Notes under the pieces: model-generated | Databases searched by the model: none | Seen by the model: the letters and a program-made list of their open reading frames with translations, nothing else | Told to the model about the DNA's origin: nothing | NCBI GenBank assembly: GCA_949126835.1 | Contig: OX421494.1 | Coordinates: forward strand, 5,002,353-5,066,352 | Direction of reading: 5' to 3' | Length of the DNA: 64,000 nucleotides | Source of the DNA: Anisus vortex | Taxonomy: Eukaryota > Mollusca > Gastropoda > Planorbidae | Made by a program: the position numbers and the translations under genes | In this document: in pieces, positions 61,501 to 64,000 of the stretch | Layout of the letters: every line of letters begins with the position of its first letter | Numbering within the stretch: position 1 is the first letter of the stretch

Positions 61501-63934
61501 ACTGGTCTAATATTAAAAATATACATAAAGTGTAATACATCAATTGAAAGGAAATTGAATGTAGCATATGATAAATGTATTTAAAAATATATTTATTATA
61601 TTTGAAAAATAAATTTTAGTCCGAATCCGTAACCTTTCCAAGTGGGCTTTTTTGGATGCTTTCATTACATCATTTATTTTGCTTTATTCTAAATTATAAT
61701 CGATCTCTTGTTCTGTGAAGTTTTCATTGTTAGAAGTTAATAAAATAGGTCACCGTATTTTGTAATGAATAAATCAGTTATAGAGCTTTATTAGCAGTAA
61801 TAATCTAAGTTGGAGATGCCCCTGGACCGCTTGGCCCCATAACAGAAATAACTGAACCCAAATATCGATAAAAAATTAACGCAACAAATGTAAACAAATT
61901 GCATTAATAACAAAGAAAATGGCGTAACGAAAATGGCGACGTAAAATTACATCTTTACACCGAATAGGCTTTTCGCAAAATTATTAATTAATCATGAGCC
62001 GGTAGAATCGGCTCGCGGGACAGAAACCAAAAAAAAAAAAGCCAATTGTACCGGCTCATGGGACGGAAAGAGTTAAAACTACAATTTTTGGAACATCATA
62101 ATTTTTAACTTTTCTTTCACTTTCCATAAAATCTGAACATAATGAAGCAGGCGGCCTTACCACACCCTCCCCCACTTCCCCATCCAAAATACAGATCTTT
62201 CTTCTTGTGAGGTTGGCAGGTCTGTCGGATTGTATATCTGTCAAAATTTCTTATTTTTAAAATTATATTTATCTTTCACTGCATCAAAGTGATGACATGG
62301 GTCTTGGAAAGACACTGCAGTGTATTTCACTTATATGGTAAGATAATCATTTATCATCCTTAAACTGTTAGCATTAGATGTACTCAAACTGTTAGCATTA
62401 GATGTACTCAAACTTGTACCTTACTTGCTGTATGTTGTCCCTGTGGAGATCTTGTATAGAAGATCTTATATATCTTGTTCAACCTGTCCAATTTATTTTG
62501 CCCCCTTCCCCTCCCCCTTACAGTGCTTTGTTAGAACATGCCACTTTAGTTGTTTTGTAAACCATGTTATGAAGATTTCATTTTTCTGTGGGTTTAAAGC
62601 CATTTTATTGCAAGAACTATATATAAGCACTGTTGTGGGTTTAAAGCCATTTTATTGCAAGAACTATATATTAGCACTGTTGTGGTTTTAAAGCCATTTT
62701 ATTACAAGAACTATATATAAGCACTGTTGTGGGTTTGCGTATTCTTTATTAAGCAATTTAAATTTAGTCAAAAGTAATGGCGTGCTTTCTGAGTCAAAAG
62801 CTGAAAGACTATATATTGACATGTTTATTTTTTTAAATTGTTACTGTGCATTGTACTGTATTATAATGTTGATGTTTTATTAAGGGGGGGGGGGGTATTT
62901 TGTTTTACTTTTTATGAAGTCGACTCTAATTTGAAGACTTTAGTATGATCTCTCAAAAGTGTTTAAGAGAGTGTGTACTGACCCCGTTTAAAAAGTTTAA
63001 CTGGACCCTGCATTAATTAAGTTTAATTTGGACCCTGCTTAAACCTATTGAGGATCCCTAAACATAAAATTAATTGCTAATTTTTTTACATTTTTCTCAG
63101 GACATTATTGAAACAAGGGCCATTTGGAGGTAAACCTGTGGTAAAGAGAGTCTTGATTGTCACACCAGGAAGTTTAGTTAAGGTAATCCTTTTATCATAG
63201 TTTACTTATGCAATTGTACAATCTCTGTATGTAGGCCTAATTTGTAATAAATAATATAATTCTTCAAAAATAAAAATATTCAAATTAATTTTATCTAGAT
63301 TTTTCCCCTTGCCATAAGTGGTATGTTCGTTTCAGGGTTAAAAAAAACTTGTGTTCCAATAAATACACGTTTTTTTTTAATATCATGTTTTATTGATAAT
63401 ATTGCAATGTTTTTATTTAAACTTAGACTTGGCTAGGTTTTTTTTATTTTGTTGATTTTTTTTTAAGTTTTTTGTTTGTACGGACATTTATTTTAAATCT
63501 GACACCTTTATGTATCTTAATCTTACAAATAAAATTAAGAGACCAATTGTTTTTCTTTTTTTATAATCTAGAATTGGTTTCTTGAGTTCAAGAAATGGCT
63601 GGGAATTGAAAGAATAAATGTTTTTGCTGTCACTGGCGATAAAAAAGCAGAGGTAATTAGAGTTGTTTATCTACTGCATTGCCAGAAAAAAACTTTTTTT
63701 TTGGTTTCATTTGTGCACCAAAACATTCTTGATGAAATAGTTATATTTTTTGTTTGAAAAAATATTCTGTAATTATTGTAACAGGAGTTTGTGAAGTGCA
63801 CAAAATATCCAGTCCTGGTGATATCCTATGAGATGTTTGTGCGCAACCATGACCTTCTGGGTGATGTGAACTTCGACCTAATCATCTGCGACGAAGGCCA
63901 CAGACTGAAAAATACAGCAGCGAAGACTACCTTG
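55515..63934 (+). CDS. RAD54B: RAD54B DNA repair/recombination translocase, 5' part (13 exons; continues past window)
   Basis: SNF2-family double-stranded-DNA translocase acting in nuclear homologous recombination with RAD51/DMC1. Exons: 55515-55720, 56100-56289, 56900-57101, 57897-57951, 59006-59093, 59197-59314, 59666-59721, 59956-60051, 60232-60386, 62290-62337, 63101-63182, 63572-63652, 63785-63934. All have GT/AG sites and joining phases, giving 509 residues. The start opens MRRSAAPS, which I recall as the N-terminus of human RAD54B. A family-typical block [17 protein letters not shown] ends at ~199; GRGSGYK is at ~220 and ALVMPRP at ~326. The helicase core begins with LRSHQREG (~360-367), then Walker A as DDMGLGKT (390-397), motif Ia VTPGSLVK (~425-432) and Walker B DEGH (495-498). 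Human RAD54B is ~910 residues, so motifs III-VI lie outside. The acidic residue before MGLGKT is Asp where most SNF2 proteins have Glu. Residues ~70-160 are poorly conserved linker. The final donor at 63935 shows that the gene continues. Confidence 0.93.
55822..56015 (-). mobile_element. SINE in RAD54B intron 1, reverse orientation
   Basis: The reversed tail ttggaccaaattgatccata is followed by cagtttctgtggccaaggca, the reversed B box aggatttgaac and the reversed A box ccactcggcca. It is internally shorter than other copies. It lies between RAD54B exons 1 and 2. Confidence 0.8.
58599..58765 (+). mobile_element. Second tRNA-derived SINE family, in RAD54B intron
   Basis: The head has an A-box-like tggtcctgtggttagttcac and B box GGTTCTATCCC, then tgccgccgacc and a tail with cttctatctagaaggaacat. 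Lies between exons 4 and 5 of RAD54B. A shorter head-only copy is at 48537. Confidence 0.6.
60932..62223. mobile_element. Possible hAT-like outer element in RAD54B intron 9
   Basis: CTGACCTGCCAACC near 60932 and the inverted GGTTGGCAGGTCTG ending ~62223 differ by one base. The flanks share only gattg, so the target duplication is doubtful. A piggyBac-like element lies nested within. Confidence 0.45.
61018..62072. mobile_element. piggyBac-like non-autonomous element (TTAA-flanked)
   Basis: Ends CTCTTTCCATCCCAGGA and, inverted, TCATGGGACGGAAAGAG, bounded by TTAA at 61014-61017 and 62073-62076. TTAA duplication and C-rich short ends are the piggyBac pattern. The interior 1055 bp is non-coding; a second inverted motif (gagccggtagaatcggctcg) lies near the right end. 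Confidence 0.72.
62359..62411. repeat. Two-copy 25-bp tandem repeat
   Basis: Aaactgttagcattagatgt followed by actca, twice, just after the RAD54B Walker A exon. Confidence 0.85.
62588..62729. repeat. 47-bp tandem repeat, 3 copies, in RAD54B intron
   Basis: The unit starts gtgggtttaaagccatttta and ends with aagcactgtt; the third copy lacks one G. It makes a spurious 88-codon frame. Confidence 0.9.
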
Positions 63935-64000
63935 GTGAGTAATTTCAGGGAACTATTCAGACCATTTCATCCTTTTGCATCCATGTTGCAACCAAATGAA

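Noticed and set aside
62425..62691. 88-codon frame downstream of the RAD54B Walker A exon
   Set aside because: Built from a 47-bp tandem repeat within an intron whose flanking exons splice cleanly around it.
1..64000. A cluster of linked genes forming a defence or biosynthetic system
   Set aside because: Only ABCG2 and RAD54B are cellular genes; all other coding signals are transposon relics.

Overview
This is animal nuclear DNA: AT-rich, intron-dominated and full of transposons. I infer a mollusc, most likely a gastropod. A tRNA-derived SINE occurs at least six times, and its body (it contains GTCTACCCAGCTCTGATGGG) resembles, from memory and not searched, a SINE common in Biomphalaria and other heterobranch snails. 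The palindrome TAGGCCTA is strikingly frequent. No bacterial, phage, CRISPR or operon-like feature is present, and I found no undescribed multi-gene system.

Two cellular genes are supported exon by exon. (1) On the minus strand, 48976 down to 30484, is a complete ABCG2-type half-transporter: 19 coding exons, all phases join, 2085 coding bases, 694 residues plus stop. (2) On the plus strand, 55515 to the window end, is the 5' part of RAD54B: 13 coding exons, 509 residues, from the conserved N-terminus to the DEGH Walker B box. The rest lies beyond the window. The two genes are divergently arranged with about 6.5 kb between their start codons. They are functionally unrelated: membrane efflux, and homologous-recombination DNA translocation.

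Layout. 0-2.6 kb: a hAT transposon with a perfect 8-bp target duplication and a reversed non-LTR RNase H fragment nested inside. 2.6-10 kb: non-coding, TAGGCCTA-rich sequence with small TIR elements, a SINE and a 22-bp minisatellite. 10-16 kb: a CR1/L2-like RT tail, a decayed endonuclease/RT retrotransposon split by a probable solo LTR, and a tandem array of a mariner-like MITE. 16-20.6 kb: nothing recognised. 20.6-24.3 kb: a 3.6-kb satellite of 32-bp units with higher-order structure, followed by 46-bp and 60-bp tandem repeats. 27.3-28.4 kb: a THAP/P-like transposon remnant. 30.5-49 kb: ABCG2, with introns carrying a hAT MITE, SINEs, RT relics, a pogo/mariner-like element, a SINE/RT composite with a 177-bp flanking duplication, and an unclassified TIR element. 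50.6-53.8 kb: a decayed CR1/L2-like retrotransposon between the genes. 55.5-64 kb: RAD54B, with a SINE in intron 1 and a piggyBac-like element in the intron before the Walker A exon.

All gene and element names come from recognising protein motifs, terminal repeats and target duplications by eye; no database search was possible. Exon borders were placed on GT/AG sites and checked by reading-frame arithmetic.
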